A stretch of 37,769 bases of DNA. It comes from Streptomyces sp. G44. GTDB taxonomy: Bacteria; Actinomycetota; Actinomycetes; Streptomycetales; Streptomycetaceae. Positions 14,223-22,625 of this stretch are shown here, piece by piece (position 1 is the stretch's first letter; each line of letters starts with the position of its first letter). A program made the translations under genes and the position numbers. The stretch covers positions 1-37,769 of the forward strand of contig NZ_JAFEXF010000056.1 in assembly GCF_016905445.1 (NCBI RefSeq). Reading direction: 5' to 3'. Under the pieces are notes generated by a model. It saw nothing but the letters and a program-made list of their open reading frames with translations. It ran no database searches and was not told where the DNA came from.

Positions 14223-14948
14223 TCAACTCCGCGGCGCCACGCGGAAGTCCACGACCTGCTCACCACGGATCACCAGCAGATGATCGGCCACACGGTCCGC
14301 GACGTCGGTCGATCCGGTGGAGAACACCACGGTTCCCGTGGACGCGGTGAAACGGCTGATGGCGCGGCAGATGACCGCCTCCGAGGCGGAGTCCACACCG
14401 TCGAAGGGATCGCAGAGCAGCAGCAGCCGGGGCAGGGGCAGCAGCGCGGACCCGATCGCCACGCGCGAGCGCTGGCCGGGCAGGAGCCGCGTGGTGCACA
14501 CGTGCTCGGTGTCGCGCAGTTCGAACGCGTCGAGCACCTCCGTCGTGCGCTCCTCGGCCGTGTCGCGGTCCAGCCCTTCGCCGACACCCGCCTCGATCAG
14601 GGCTTCGCGTACCGGCATCTCCCGCAAGGGCATGCCCTCGGGCACGAGGCCCACCAGAGGGGCGGCGTCGGCGGGATGCGCCCGCGCGTCCACCCCGTAC
14701 ACCTGTACGCACTCGGGTGGACAGTCCGGGTCGAGCAGTCCGGACAGGAAGGAGGCGGGCGACCCCTCGTCCGACACCGCGGCCGCGCAGGCATGGTGCG
14801 GGACGCGGAACGCCGTCTCCTCACCCGACTCCCCGCGCACTCCGCTCACTTCGAGGGCGGGCACCGACCGGGCGTCGGCCATACCGAGCATGCCACCAGG
14901 GGAATTGTCATGTACCGGAAATCTTCGGTGCTCCGCCCCTGGCTGCAT
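14223..14948 (-). CDS. Degenerate ABC-type ATPase (no Walker A lysine)
   Basis: The 241-aa fold pattern is that of an ABC nucleotide-binding domain: a LLPGQRSRVAIGSALL signature-like helix (about 145-160), a Walker B-like strand LLLLCDPFDGVD and a D-loop. The functional residues are gone. The Walker A position reads SDEGSPASFL with no Lys, the Walker B Asp is Cys, the catalytic Glu is Asp, and the switch His is missing (VFSTGSTDVAD). It is therefore unlikely to hydrolyse ATP. GGGAG five bases upstream supports the ATG at 14948. No permease gene is adjacent. Codon use is normal and the frame is intact, so it looks maintained rather than decaying. The role is unknown; it could be a regulatory or scaffold relative. 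Confidence 0.75.
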   Translation of the reverse strand: MQPGAEHRRFPVHDNSPGGMLGMADARSVPALEVSGVRGESGEETAFRVPHHACAAAVSDEGSPASFLSGLLDPDCPPECVQVYGVDARAHPADAAPLVGLVPEGMPLREMPVREALIEAGVGEGLDRDTAEERTTEVLDAFELRDTEHVCTTRLLPGQRSRVAIGSALLPLPRLLLLCDPFDGVDSASEAVICRAISRFTASTGTVVFSTGSTDVADRVADHLLVIRGEQVVDFRVAPRS

Positions 14949-15874
14949 TAAGACTCCCGTGGTGAGTAGAGGTTGTCGTCGAAGTGGTGATCGGTGGCCC
15001 CGCGTGGCCGATTGGGGCGCCTACAGCGTTTTGGCTGATCTTTTCAGGCTTCACCCCGATTCCGTACCGCCCTTAGAATTGAAACAGCGCTACTAAAGTA
15101 GCCGTCGCGCCGCGACAAGGGAGGTGCGTCCGCCCCACGGGGAGTACGCTTCGCCACTGCTGTCGCACGCCCATGCGAAGCAACTGGCGGGATCGTACAC
15201 AGGTGCGCCTCCGGGAGCCGCACCACCTATGGGCGTGTCGGCGCACCCGGGCGGCGGCGGGCCCGCCCAGGCGGATCATCCGGGAATTGGGCGGCGCCCG
15301 GTACCCGCCTGGACCGGCATGGCAGGCGTAAGGGGATGATCAAGGGTTTGCGCCCCCCGGGCTGCGGTGCCCGCGGGAGCCGACCCCGCGGCGAACGGCG
15401 TCGACGCCGGCCGGGACCAGGTGTGTTCACGCCCCTGACATGCGGCCGAAATACGTGATCGGGCGGCCACTCCGCCTGGGTGGCTTACCGGGAATAGTTG
15501 AAGCGTACTTTTTTGCGGGGCGAACAACAGGAAATCCCGGTGGCCGATTACGGGGGAAATCGACCACCGGGACCCGTGCACCGCGGAGTGATCCAGGGAG
15601 TGTCTCCTCGATCTCCGTCGCGGCGCCTAAGTCCATGCAACACCGGCCGCCCGTACGGCGAACAGCGGGGAACGTCGGTACCACCACGGGGAAAGTTGCC
15701 TCCGCGTCACGACATTTCCCTACCTGTGGACCTGGCGTGCGGAGACGGATTCTGCGCCCTGAGTCGCTTCGCCTCCCGGATCGGCGGTCCGGCGGCGCGT
15801 CCGGAAGCAAGTTCCGGAGCGCACGGACAATCGAAGGCAACCGCTGACCCTGCCACCTGGATAGACTGCGGGGC
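14949..15874. other. Gene-free region upstream of the response regulator
   Basis: About 925 bases contain no frame with convincing codon character. The left end holds the ribosome site of the minus-strand ATPase-like gene and the right end holds the response regulator's promoter. An AAGGGGATGATCAAGGGTTT stretch near 15330 resembles the AGGGG repeats but has the wrong spacing (12 bases) and is not next to a gene start. Confidence 0.6.
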
Positions 15875-15875
15875 A
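15862..15875 (+). promoter_or_regulatory. -10 hexamer placing transcription start at the response regulator ATG
   Basis: TAGACT at 15862-15867 matches the Streptomyces -10 consensus and lies seven bases before the ATG. No ribosome site is present. This suggests a leaderless mRNA. The -35 region is poor. Confidence 0.45.
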
Positions 15876-16537
15876 TGGGGAACAAGTTCATCCAGGTGCT
15901 GGTCGTCGACGACGAACCCATGGTCTGCGCGCACTTGCGCACAATTCTCGGGTCCGCCGAAGATATCGAAGTCGTCGACGAAGCCCATGACGGGGCCGCC
16001 GCGGTGGAGGCCGTGATCCGGCACCGCCCCGACATCGTCCTCATGGATCTGCGCATGCCCGGCGTCGACGGGCTGACCGCCATCGACCGCATCACCAAAC
16101 TCGACCAGCCGCCGAAGGTCGTGGCCCTCACGACGTTCGACGCGGATCAGTACGTCATGCGGGCGCTGCGCAGCGGCGCGAGCGGCTTCCTCGTGAAGTC
16201 GACCCCGCCCGAGGATCTGATCAGTCTGGTGCGAGTCGCCGCGGACGGCCACGCGATCCTCTCGCCCGTGGCCGCGCGCCGCCTGCTCGCCGCCTCCTCG
16301 GAGGAGGAGGCCGCCCGGGAGCGGGCGAAGGCGCTGGTGGACAAGCTCACCGAGCGCGAGTCGGACGTCCTCACCTGCCTCGGCGAGGGTCTCTCGAACG
16401 CCCAGATCGCCTCGAAGCTCTTCCTGAGCGAGGCCACGGTCAAGGGGTACGTCTCACGGATGCTGGTGAAGCTGGGATGCACCAACCGGACCCAGGCGGG
16501 CCTGCTCGCCTATGACGCCGGACTCGTCAGCCGCTGA
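15875..16537 (+). CDS. NarL/FixJ-type response regulator
   Basis: The predicted product is 220 aa. The receiver domain (about 6-122) has the acidic pair Asp12-Asp13, phosphorylation site Asp58 (LMDLRMPG), Thr in ALTTFD and Lys in FLVKST. A LuxR-type helix-turn-helix follows at about 155-215 (LTERESDVLTCLGEGLSN, then SEATVKGYVSRML). It should be phosphorylated by a HisKA_3 kinase, and the kinase gene at 16833-18119, facing it, is the likely partner. The mRNA is probably leaderless. Its target genes are not evident. Confidence 0.93.
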   Translation: MGNKFIQVLVVDDEPMVCAHLRTILGSAEDIEVVDEAHDGAAAVEAVIRHRPDIVLMDLRMPGVDGLTAIDRITKLDQPPKVVALTTFDADQYVMRALRSGASGFLVKSTPPEDLISLVRVAADGHAILSPVAARRLLAASSEEEAARERAKALVDKLTERESDVLTCLGEGLSNAQIASKLFLSEATVKGYVSRMLVKLGCTNRTQAGLLAYDAGLVSR

Positions 16538-16557
16538 GTGCACGCGGCCGGCTGTCC

Positions 16558-16596
16558 GCCGGACGATGCGCACGCAAGGGTGATGCGCCGTCCGGC
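16558..16596. terminator. Probable terminator between response regulator and kinase genes
   Basis: Arms GCCGGAC (16558-16564) and GTCCGGC (16590-16596) enclose a second short pairing GCGCA/TGCGC. It lies just after the response regulator stop, in the 295-base gap between the two convergent genes. The rest of the gap holds nothing recognisable. Confidence 0.5.
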
Positions 16597-16832
16597 GCCC
16601 GGGCCGCCCGGGACAGCGAGAACAGCCTGCACGGCTGGATCCCGCTCCCGCGAACGCGTACGTGGCCGACTTCGCCGGCGCGGACCGGCGGCCTCAAGCG
16701 GTGGCTCTCCCTGACCCGGATCGAGGAAGGTGCCCTCGAACAGCCGCCCGTGGTACACCTCGACGACCCGAGTCCGTCGAACCAGCGGCCCGCCGACGCA
16801 CCGCGTCACCGGTCCGCCGGACGCGACAACCA

Positions 16833-18119
16833 TCAGGTGCCGGAGGCCCAGGGCCCCGACGCGGCCGGCTCCGAGGAGCGGATCCACGTCCGCGTCGTGG
16901 GCACATAGAGCGGCAGCGCGGACTCCACCACGAAGCCGCCGCCGGGCAGGGTGCCCCAGGTGAACGTCCCACCGACCAGGACGACTCGCTGCCGCAGACC
17001 GCTCAGTCCGTGCCGGTCACCGCCGCCGGCGAGATCACCGTCGACCGGCTGCGTCGGAGGGGTGTTGCGCACGGCGAGCCGGACCCGGTCCGCCTCGTAG
17101 CGGACGTCCACCCGCACCGAGCCGCCCGGAGCGTGCTTGCGGGCGTTCGTCAGCGCCTCCTGCACGACGCGGTAGACCGTCCGCGCCACCACGGGAGCCA
17201 GCACCGACGCGTCCCCCACCTCCTCGAACTCCACCTCGACGCCCACCGCACGGGACTCCGCCACCAGCACGGCCAGGCCCAGGTCCGGCTCCCTGACGCC
17301 TTCCGCCGTCCCGGCCTTCACGACGCCCTCGGCGCTCTGCGGCGACCTGAGCACGCCCACCAGGTCGCGCAGTTCCTCCAGCGCCTGGCACCCCGCCGCC
17401 CGCAACGCCTCGGCCTCCTGCCGGACATGGGCGTCGGGCGCCCGCACGCGCAGCGCCCCGGCCTGGAGCACCATCAGACCGATCCGGTGCGTCACGACGT
17501 CGTGCATCTCCCCGGCCAGCCGCACCCGCTCCTCCGCGCGCGCCTGCTCCGCCACGAGGAACCGCTCGTGCTCCGCCCGCTCCGCACGTTCGGTCAGTGC
17601 CGCGATCAGCCCGCGCCGCGCCGCCACGTACATGCCGAGGAGCGCCGGCACCGCCGTCAGGACCAGCCCGCTCGCCGACACCGCGAACGACAGCGCCCAC
17701 AGCCGGGTGGCCAGCAGGGTCAGCACACCGGTCAGCGCCCAGGCCACGCGGGGGCGCGTCGAGTAGACCACCGCGCTGTACGCGGCGACGGGCGCGGCCG
17801 AGGGCACCCACACCCCCGCGCCGTCCGCCGAGGCCAGGAACCACCCCGGGACCAGCCACATCGACAGCGACATGACGACCGCCATCCCCGTGACCAGGCC
17901 GAGCACGGTCAGCGGCCGCGTCTTGCGCATCAGCACGGCCGATGCCGCCACCACCTGGAGACCGAGCCCGGCCCACGGACCGCACCCGGAACGTTCCACG
18001 CGGGGAAGACCGCTCCACACCGCCACGTACACGTTGAACACCACAAGCACGACGACGAGAAGGACGTCCAGCACGGCTCCGCGGCTATACCACCGAATCG
18101 GGCACTTCACGCCAGTCAC
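16833..18119 (-). CDS. Sensor histidine kinase, HisKA_3 type
   Basis: The predicted product is 428 aa. Four to six membrane segments lie within residues 15-165, with little extracytoplasmic sequence. The dimerisation box EMHDVVTHRIG carries phospho-acceptor His206. An HATPase domain follows with the N-box VVQEALTNARKHAPGG and the G-box DRHGLSGLRQRV. It faces the response regulator at 15875-16537 and is likely its partner, although convergent arrangement is unusual for such pairs. The small sensor region suggests sensing in or near the membrane. The GTG start at 18119 has no obvious ribosome site and could be a few codons off. Confidence 0.9.
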   Translation of the reverse strand: MTGVKCPIRWYSRGAVLDVLLVVVLVVFNVYVAVWSGLPRVERSGCGPWAGLGLQVVAASAVLMRKTRPLTVLGLVTGMAVVMSLSMWLVPGWFLASADGAGVWVPSAAPVAAYSAVVYSTRPRVAWALTGVLTLLATRLWALSFAVSASGLVLTAVPALLGMYVAARRGLIAALTERAERAEHERFLVAEQARAEERVRLAGEMHDVVTHRIGLMVLQAGALRVRAPDAHVRQEAEALRAAGCQALEELRDLVGVLRSPQSAEGVVKAGTAEGVREPDLGLAVLVAESRAVGVEVEFEEVGDASVLAPVVARTVYRVVQEALTNARKHAPGGSVRVDVRYEADRVRLAVRNTPPTQPVDGDLAGGGDRHGLSGLRQRVVLVGGTFTWGTLPGGGFVVESALPLYVPTTRTWIRSSEPAASGPWASGT

Positions 18120-18407
18120 CGTACTGCGGGCCGGGCGTCATCGGGTCATATGCGCCCCGTTCGGTCGGCACACCCCGTACGAAAGTGGGTAGTGCGCAGG
18201 GACAGGTTGCGACCTTGGTCGTTCCCACTTGACACCAACCGCCCTGCCGCGCGGGGCGTCCGGGCGGTGCCATCGGCGATCGGGGCCATTGTGCCGGTTG
18301 TCCGCTCTTGTCATGATGGTTTCTGTACGTCCGTCCGCGTCCGACGGTCTCCTCCCGCCTGGGCGCGGCCTCCGCCGAGCGGTCTCCGACTGATTCAGGA
18401 CGGTGCG

Positions 18408-19439
18408 ATGACCCGGCACTCCGCCGTGGACGGCGAACCCCTCCCCCTGCCCCTCCCGCTGGCGCGAACCTACGACACCGCGCTTCTGGATCTCGACGGT
18501 GTCGTCTACGTGGGGCCGTACGCGGTGGAACACGCCGCCCCCTCGCTCGCCCGCGCCGAGGCGCTCGGCATGCGTCTGGCCTACGTCACGAACAACGCCT
18601 ACCGCACGCCCCGGGCGGTCGGCGAGCACCTGCGGCGGCTCGGGCTGCCGGCGGCCGAGGACGACGTCGTGACGTCGGCCCAGGCCGCTGCCCGGCTGGC
18701 CGCGGAGTTGCGCCCGCCCGTGGTCCGGGTCCTCGCCATCGGGGGCGAGGGGCTGCTGGCCGCGTTACGGGCGCGCGGTCTGGAGCCCGTCCGTTCCGCC
18801 GATGACGAGCCGGACTGCGTCGTCCAGGGCTTCGCGCCGACCGTCAGCTGGCGCGAACTGGCCGAGGCGGCGTACGCCGTGGGACGCGGGGTGCCCTGGA
18901 TCGTCACCAACGCCGACCCGAACGCGCCCACGCACCGGGGCACGGCGCCGGGCAACGGCGCCCTCGCCGGTGTGGTGCGGGCCGCCACCGGTGCCGTCCC
19001 CCTGGTGGCGGGCAAGCCGTCCGCCGCGCTGCTGCGGGAGGGCGCGGCCCGGACCGGTGCCCGGCGGCCCCTCATGGTCGGCGACCGGCTGGACACCGAT
19101 GTGGAGGGTGCGCGGACGGCGGGGTTCGACAGTCTCGTCGTACTCACCGGCGCCACCACACCGTACGAACTGCTCACCGCCCCGGAGCACCAGCGCCCCA
19201 CCCATGTGGCGGCGGACCTGCGCGGACTGCTGGCCCCCGCGCGCCGCGTGGAGGAGCACGCCGGGGGCTTTCGGTGCGGCGGCTGGCGGGGCAGTGTGCG
19301 CGACGGCGAGCTGGTGCTGAGGGGCCGGGGGGATCGCGAGGACGCCCTGTGGGCGGCGTGCCGGGCCGCGTGGTCGGCGCCTGAACCGCCCTGCACGGCA
19401 ACGGCCTTGGCGACGCTGGCCCGCTGCGCGCGGGAGTGA
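18408..19439 (+). CDS. HAD-superfamily IIA phosphatase (NagD-like)
   Basis: This 343-aa protein has motif I LLDLDGVVYVG (nucleophile Asp28, acid/base Asp30), motif II YVTNNA, the conserved GKPS lysine and motif IV VGDRLDTDVEGA, the signature of the NagD/p-nitrophenylphosphatase branch. The substrate is a small phosphate ester or nucleotide and cannot be fixed from sequence. The open frame extends far upstream, but that part is antisense to the kinase gene; the ATG at 18408 with AGGACG upstream is the sensible start. Codon 120 is TTA (18765-18767), so expression may depend on bldA. Confidence 0.9.
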   Translation: MTRHSAVDGEPLPLPLPLARTYDTALLDLDGVVYVGPYAVEHAAPSLARAEALGMRLAYVTNNAYRTPRAVGEHLRRLGLPAAEDDVVTSAQAAARLAAELRPPVVRVLAIGGEGLLAALRARGLEPVRSADDEPDCVVQGFAPTVSWRELAEAAYAVGRGVPWIVTNADPNAPTHRGTAPGNGALAGVVRAATGAVPLVAGKPSAALLREGAARTGARRPLMVGDRLDTDVEGARTAGFDSLVVLTGATTPYELLTAPEHQRPTHVAADLRGLLAPARRVEEHAGGFRCGGWRGSVRDGELVLRGRGDREDALWAACRAAWSAPEPPCTATALATLARCARE

Positions 19440-19465
19440 CGCGTGTGCGCCGGGGCGGGGGCCTC

Positions 19466-20410
19466 TCACGTGGCGGGCAGGCCGTCGCCGAGCGCCGCCT
19501 CCCGCCGGACGTGGTCGGCGATCTGGGCATGCGTCGCGTACCAGACGTCCGGGCGCCCGCAGACGTGCTCCAGCAACCGCTCCAGGACGACGGCCCGTGA
19601 CCGGTGGCCGATGACATGCGGGTGCAGGGTGATCTCGAACAGTCCGCCCTCCGCGTAGGCGGCGTCGAACTCGTCCTGCCACAGCCCCAGTACGTGGCGC
19701 GGCACCGTGTACGGGCGCACGGCGCTGTAGCGGTCCATGTTGAAGTAGACGGCGTCGTCCCGGATCCACTCGGGCGGTATCTCCACCAGTCCCGTCGGCT
19801 CGCCGTAGGACAGGATCTCGTACGGGTCGTCGTCGGCCATCAGGGAGGAGTCGTACGACAGGCCGAGTTCGAGGGTGATGTCCAGCGTGTGTTCGCTGAA
19901 GTCCCAGGACGGTGTGCGGATGCCCACCGGCCGCTGTCCCGTGATCCGTTCGAGGACGTCAGCGCAGCGGAAGGCGAGCTCCCGCTCGTCCTTGCGGCCG
20001 AGCTCCATGTTGCGCTCGTGGATCCAGCCGTGGATGGCGACCTCGTGACCGCGTTCCACATATCCCCGCGCCTCCTCGGGGCGCAGGAGCGCGGACACCG
20101 CCGGCATGAAGAACGTCGCGGGCAGGGCGTGCCGTTCGAGCAGGCGCAGGATGCGCGGTACGCCCACGCGGGCGCCGTACTCGCCCTGCGAGAGCTTTCC
20201 CGGCATCACCTCCGCGTCGCGCAGCGGAATCGTCTCGTGGTCGGGGTCGAAGGAGAACGCCACGGCGGCCCGGGCGCCGTGCGGCCACCGGGCCGGTTTG
20301 AGGCTGCGCCCGGCGCGCACCCGCTCGACGTGGCGGCGCCATTCGTCCTCCCGCCACTGCCAGGGGGCGCACGGCGTCTTCCCGGTGGTGTCGTCAGGCG
20401 GTTCGGTCAT
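19466..20410 (-). CDS. Polysaccharide deacetylase-family hydrolase (PuuE/allantoinase-like)
   Basis: The predicted product is 314 aa. The NodB-like metal site is visible in FSFDPDHE (about residues 54-61) and HGWIHERN, with RTPSWDFSEHTL and a late TLHPHVIGH motif. This cytosolic branch (PuuE, cyclic-imidase-like) acts on cyclic amides or small N-acyl compounds rather than chitin; no signal peptide is present. The ATG at 20410 has a GGGAGA ribosome site. It is divergent from an M20 amidohydrolase gene across 272 bases, which suggests a shared job in breaking down an N-acyl or amide compound. Its stop is 26 bases from the HAD phosphatase stop. Confidence 0.88.
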   Translation of the reverse strand: MTEPPDDTTGKTPCAPWQWREDEWRRHVERVRAGRSLKPARWPHGARAAVAFSFDPDHETIPLRDAEVMPGKLSQGEYGARVGVPRILRLLERHALPATFFMPAVSALLRPEEARGYVERGHEVAIHGWIHERNMELGRKDERELAFRCADVLERITGQRPVGIRTPSWDFSEHTLDITLELGLSYDSSLMADDDPYEILSYGEPTGLVEIPPEWIRDDAVYFNMDRYSAVRPYTVPRHVLGLWQDEFDAAYAEGGLFEITLHPHVIGHRSRAVVLERLLEHVCGRPDVWYATHAQIADHVRREAALGDGLPAT

Positions 20411-20601
20411 GACCGTCTCCCGCTCCTTCCGCAGCCCAGGGGGGTGAACTCCCCGTGCCTCTCCTGGATGAGCCAGCACGAGCATGCCAGTGCCCCGGAG
20501 TACGGACAGGAGCGCGAACAGGCCAACGCCGCGGGGCGCCACGCTGACCGAAACGCGGGCCTCGGCAAAGAGGCCGTCTGCCCGGCACGGGGCGGTTTGC
20601 C

Positions 20602-20641
20602 TACTGTTGTGGGGTCGGCCCTCGGGCTGTCGACCCCACAA
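20602..20641 (+). promoter_or_regulatory. Inverted repeat and -10 upstream of the M20 amidohydrolase
   Basis: Perfect 11-bp arms TTGTGGGGTCG (20607-20617) and CGACCCCACAA (20631-20641) surround a 13-base centre. TACTGT just before or overlapping it (20602-20607) could be a -10, placing the repeat over the transcription start. It could be a repressor operator or an mRNA hairpin. Confidence 0.5.
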
Positions 20642-20682
20642 GGCTTCGGCGGGCCTCGGCCCGGCGGGGAGGAGAGTGCACC

Positions 20683-21888
20683 ATGATCCTGGACGAGGCC
20701 CGGCGGCTTCTGCCCGACGCCGTGGCACTGCGCCGCTCCCTGCACTCCTGCCCGGAGACCGGGCTGCACCTGCCGAAGACCCGGCGCGAAGTCCTGGCGG
20801 CGCTGGACGGCCTGGGCCTGGACGTGCGTACCGGCCGGCGGCTGTCCTCGGTGACGGCGACCCTCGACGGCCCGCGGGACGGCCCGGTGATCCTGCTGCG
20901 CGCGGACATGGACGCCCTGCCCGTGGCCGAGGCCACCGGCCTGGAGTTCGCCTCGCGCAACCCCGGTGTCATGCACGCCTGCGGTCACGACGCCCACACG
21001 GCCATGCTGGTCGCCGCCGCCATGCTGCTCGCCGCGCGCCGGGACGGCCTCGCCGGGCGCGTGGTGTTCATGTTCCAGCCCGGCGAGGAGGGCCACCACG
21101 GCGCCCGCCACATGATCGACGAGGGGCTGCTCTCCGGTCACGGCCGCGAGGTGGGCGCCGCGTTCGCCCTGCACGTCATGCCGGGACTGCCGAGCGGCAG
21201 TCTGTGGCTGCGCCCCGGCCCGCAGATGGCCGCCTCCGACAAGCTGCGCATCGTCGTACGCGGCCGGGGCGGGCACGCGTCGTCGCCGCACACGGCGTGC
21301 GATCCCGTCCCCGTGGCCTGCGAGGTCGTCCTCGCCCTGCAGACGGCGGTGACCAGGACGGTCAGTGTCACCGATCCGGCCGTCGTCACGGTCAGCTCCC
21401 TCAGCTCGGGCTCGCTGCCGGGCATCATCCCGGAGACGGTCACCCTCGCGGGGACCCTGCGCACCCTGTCGCGGGAGACACGCGCACACGTGCACGAAGC
21501 GGTCACCCGGGTCGCCCAGGGCGTCGCCGCGGCCCACGGGGCGACGGCGGAGGTGTCGATCGCGGCGGGGTATCCGGTGACCCGCAACGATCCGGAGTTC
21601 ACCGACTTCGTGCTCCGCGCGGCGGCGGACGTGCTCGGCGCCGAGCACGTCCACGTGCAGTCCGCCCCGGCGATGACGGCGGAGGACTTCTCCTACGTCC
21701 TGAACGCGGTCCCGGGCGCCCTCGCCTTTCTGGGCGCGTGTCCGCCCGGCCTCGATCCCGGGCGGGCTCCCGCCCTGCACTCCGACCGGGCGGACATCGA
21801 CGAGGACGCCCTCGCGGCCGGGATCGCCTGTTACGCGGCCGTGGCCCTGCGCCGGCTGGGCGCCGAGATCGGTGCGGGGGCGTCATGA
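20683..21888 (+). CDS. M20-family amidohydrolase (hippurate / N-acyl-amino-acid hydrolase)
   Basis: This 401-aa di-metal peptidase has MHACGHDAH (Cys100, His102), Glu135-Glu136 in PGEEGHHGA, His164 in FALHVMPG and a late AMTAEDFSYV motif. The family removes the acyl group from N-acyl amino acids or cleaves related amides. The ribosome site GGGGAGGAGAG precedes the ATG. The next gene (GNAT) starts inside its stop codon (ATGA), so the two are translated together. It shares a divergent promoter region with the deacetylase-like gene. Confidence 0.92.
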   Translation: MILDEARRLLPDAVALRRSLHSCPETGLHLPKTRREVLAALDGLGLDVRTGRRLSSVTATLDGPRDGPVILLRADMDALPVAEATGLEFASRNPGVMHACGHDAHTAMLVAAAMLLAARRDGLAGRVVFMFQPGEEGHHGARHMIDEGLLSGHGREVGAAFALHVMPGLPSGSLWLRPGPQMAASDKLRIVVRGRGGHASSPHTACDPVPVACEVVLALQTAVTRTVSVTDPAVVTVSSLSSGSLPGIIPETVTLAGTLRTLSRETRAHVHEAVTRVAQGVAAAHGATAEVSIAAGYPVTRNDPEFTDFVLRAAADVLGAEHVHVQSAPAMTAEDFSYVLNAVPGALAFLGACPPGLDPGRAPALHSDRADIDEDALAAGIACYAAVALRRLGAEIGAGAS

Positions 21889-22406
21889 ACGACCTGCGGA
21901 TTCGCCCCGCGGGCTCCGGCGAACTCGACCGCGTGGAGGGGCTGTGGCTGGAGGCGAGCCGCTGGCTCGCCTCCAGGGGCATCGACCAGTGGCAGTACCC
22001 GCCCCGGCGCCGGCGCATGGCGGAGGCCGTCCGCGCCGGTGACTGCCACCTCGCCTTCCGGGACGGCCGGCTGGTGGGGATGGTGACCGTCCAGCGGCAG
22101 GCCGATCTCGAATGGTGGGCGGACGACGACCCGGACGCGGCCCTGTACGTCCACGACCTGGCCGTGAGCAGGGCGGCCGCCGGCCAGTCGGTGGGTGCGC
22201 AGCTGCTGAACTGGGCGGGCCGGCTGGCGGCGCGGAGCGAGAAGCCCTGGCTCAGGCTGGAGGCGTGGAAGACCAACTCCGTGCTGCACCGCTACTACCT
22301 GAACCAGGGGTTCGAGCTGCTGCGGATCGTCGACCTGCCGCACCGCAACTCCGGGGCCCTGTTCCAACGGCCCACCGGGATCGCCGTGACGCGACGCCAC
22401 AGCTGA
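21885..22406 (+). CDS. GNAT-family N-acetyltransferase
   Basis: This 173-aa protein has the GNAT layout: an N-terminal strand (LRIRPAGSGELDRVEGL), the core YVHDLAVSRAAAGQSVGAQLL as acetyl-CoA loop and LEAWKTNSVLHRYYLNQGFELLR at the C-terminal end. The pyrophosphate loop reads RAAAGQSVG rather than the usual Q/RxxGxG/A, so it is slightly divergent. It overlaps the amidohydrolase gene by four bases. The acceptor is unknown; with an amidohydrolase partner it may act on a small amine. Confidence 0.88.
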   Translation: MNDLRIRPAGSGELDRVEGLWLEASRWLASRGIDQWQYPPRRRRMAEAVRAGDCHLAFRDGRLVGMVTVQRQADLEWWADDDPDAALYVHDLAVSRAAAGQSVGAQLLNWAGRLAARSEKPWLRLEAWKTNSVLHRYYLNQGFELLRIVDLPHRNSGALFQRPTGIAVTRRHS

Positions 22407-22498
22407 CGGCACGCTCTTCGTACTGTCCCACTTGTTAACTCGTACTGATTCAACCGCGAGTTGACCGAGGAACGAGGGAGAGACTGGAGGAGCAAGGC

Positions 22499-22591
22499 TT
22501 GTTCGCGGTCGCAATTTGCCGTCGGGTGCCCGGAGGGTCGGCCTCCGCCCGGCAGGCCCCTGCGTCCCACCAGAAGGAGCCCGCCCCATGA
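22499..22591 (+). CDS. Possible 30-aa TTG-start ORF at a truncated transcription unit
   Basis: The TTG at 22499 has GGAGG (22486-22490) eight bases upstream, and the frame ends overlapping the ATG at 22588. That ATG also has AAGGAG in front, but its 43-codon frame (22588-22719) runs antisense into the NHL gene and has no protein character. It may be the surviving 5' end of a lost gene. An imperfect GTTAACTCG/CGAGTTGAC inverted repeat lies upstream (22434-22465). Confidence 0.25.
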   Translation: MFAVAICRRVPGGSASARQAPASHQKEPAP

Positions 22592-22625
22592 AGCAGCCCT
22601 GTGTCACCGGCCGTCGACCGCGGCG

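Noticed and set aside
14223..14948. The degenerate ABC ATPase as the missing ATPase of the importer at 33-36 kb
   Set aside because: It lacks the Walker A Lys and other catalytic residues and is 19 kb away, so it cannot power the transporter.
15331..15350. An AGGGG-like pair near 15335 as a sixth operator
   Set aside because: The spacing is 12 bases, the second copy lacks a G, no -10 fits and the nearest gene start is over 500 bases away.
16662..18407. A long plus-strand open frame leading into the HAD phosphatase
   Set aside because: It is antisense to the histidine kinase, Arg/Pro-rich and without domains. The real start is the ATG at 18408.
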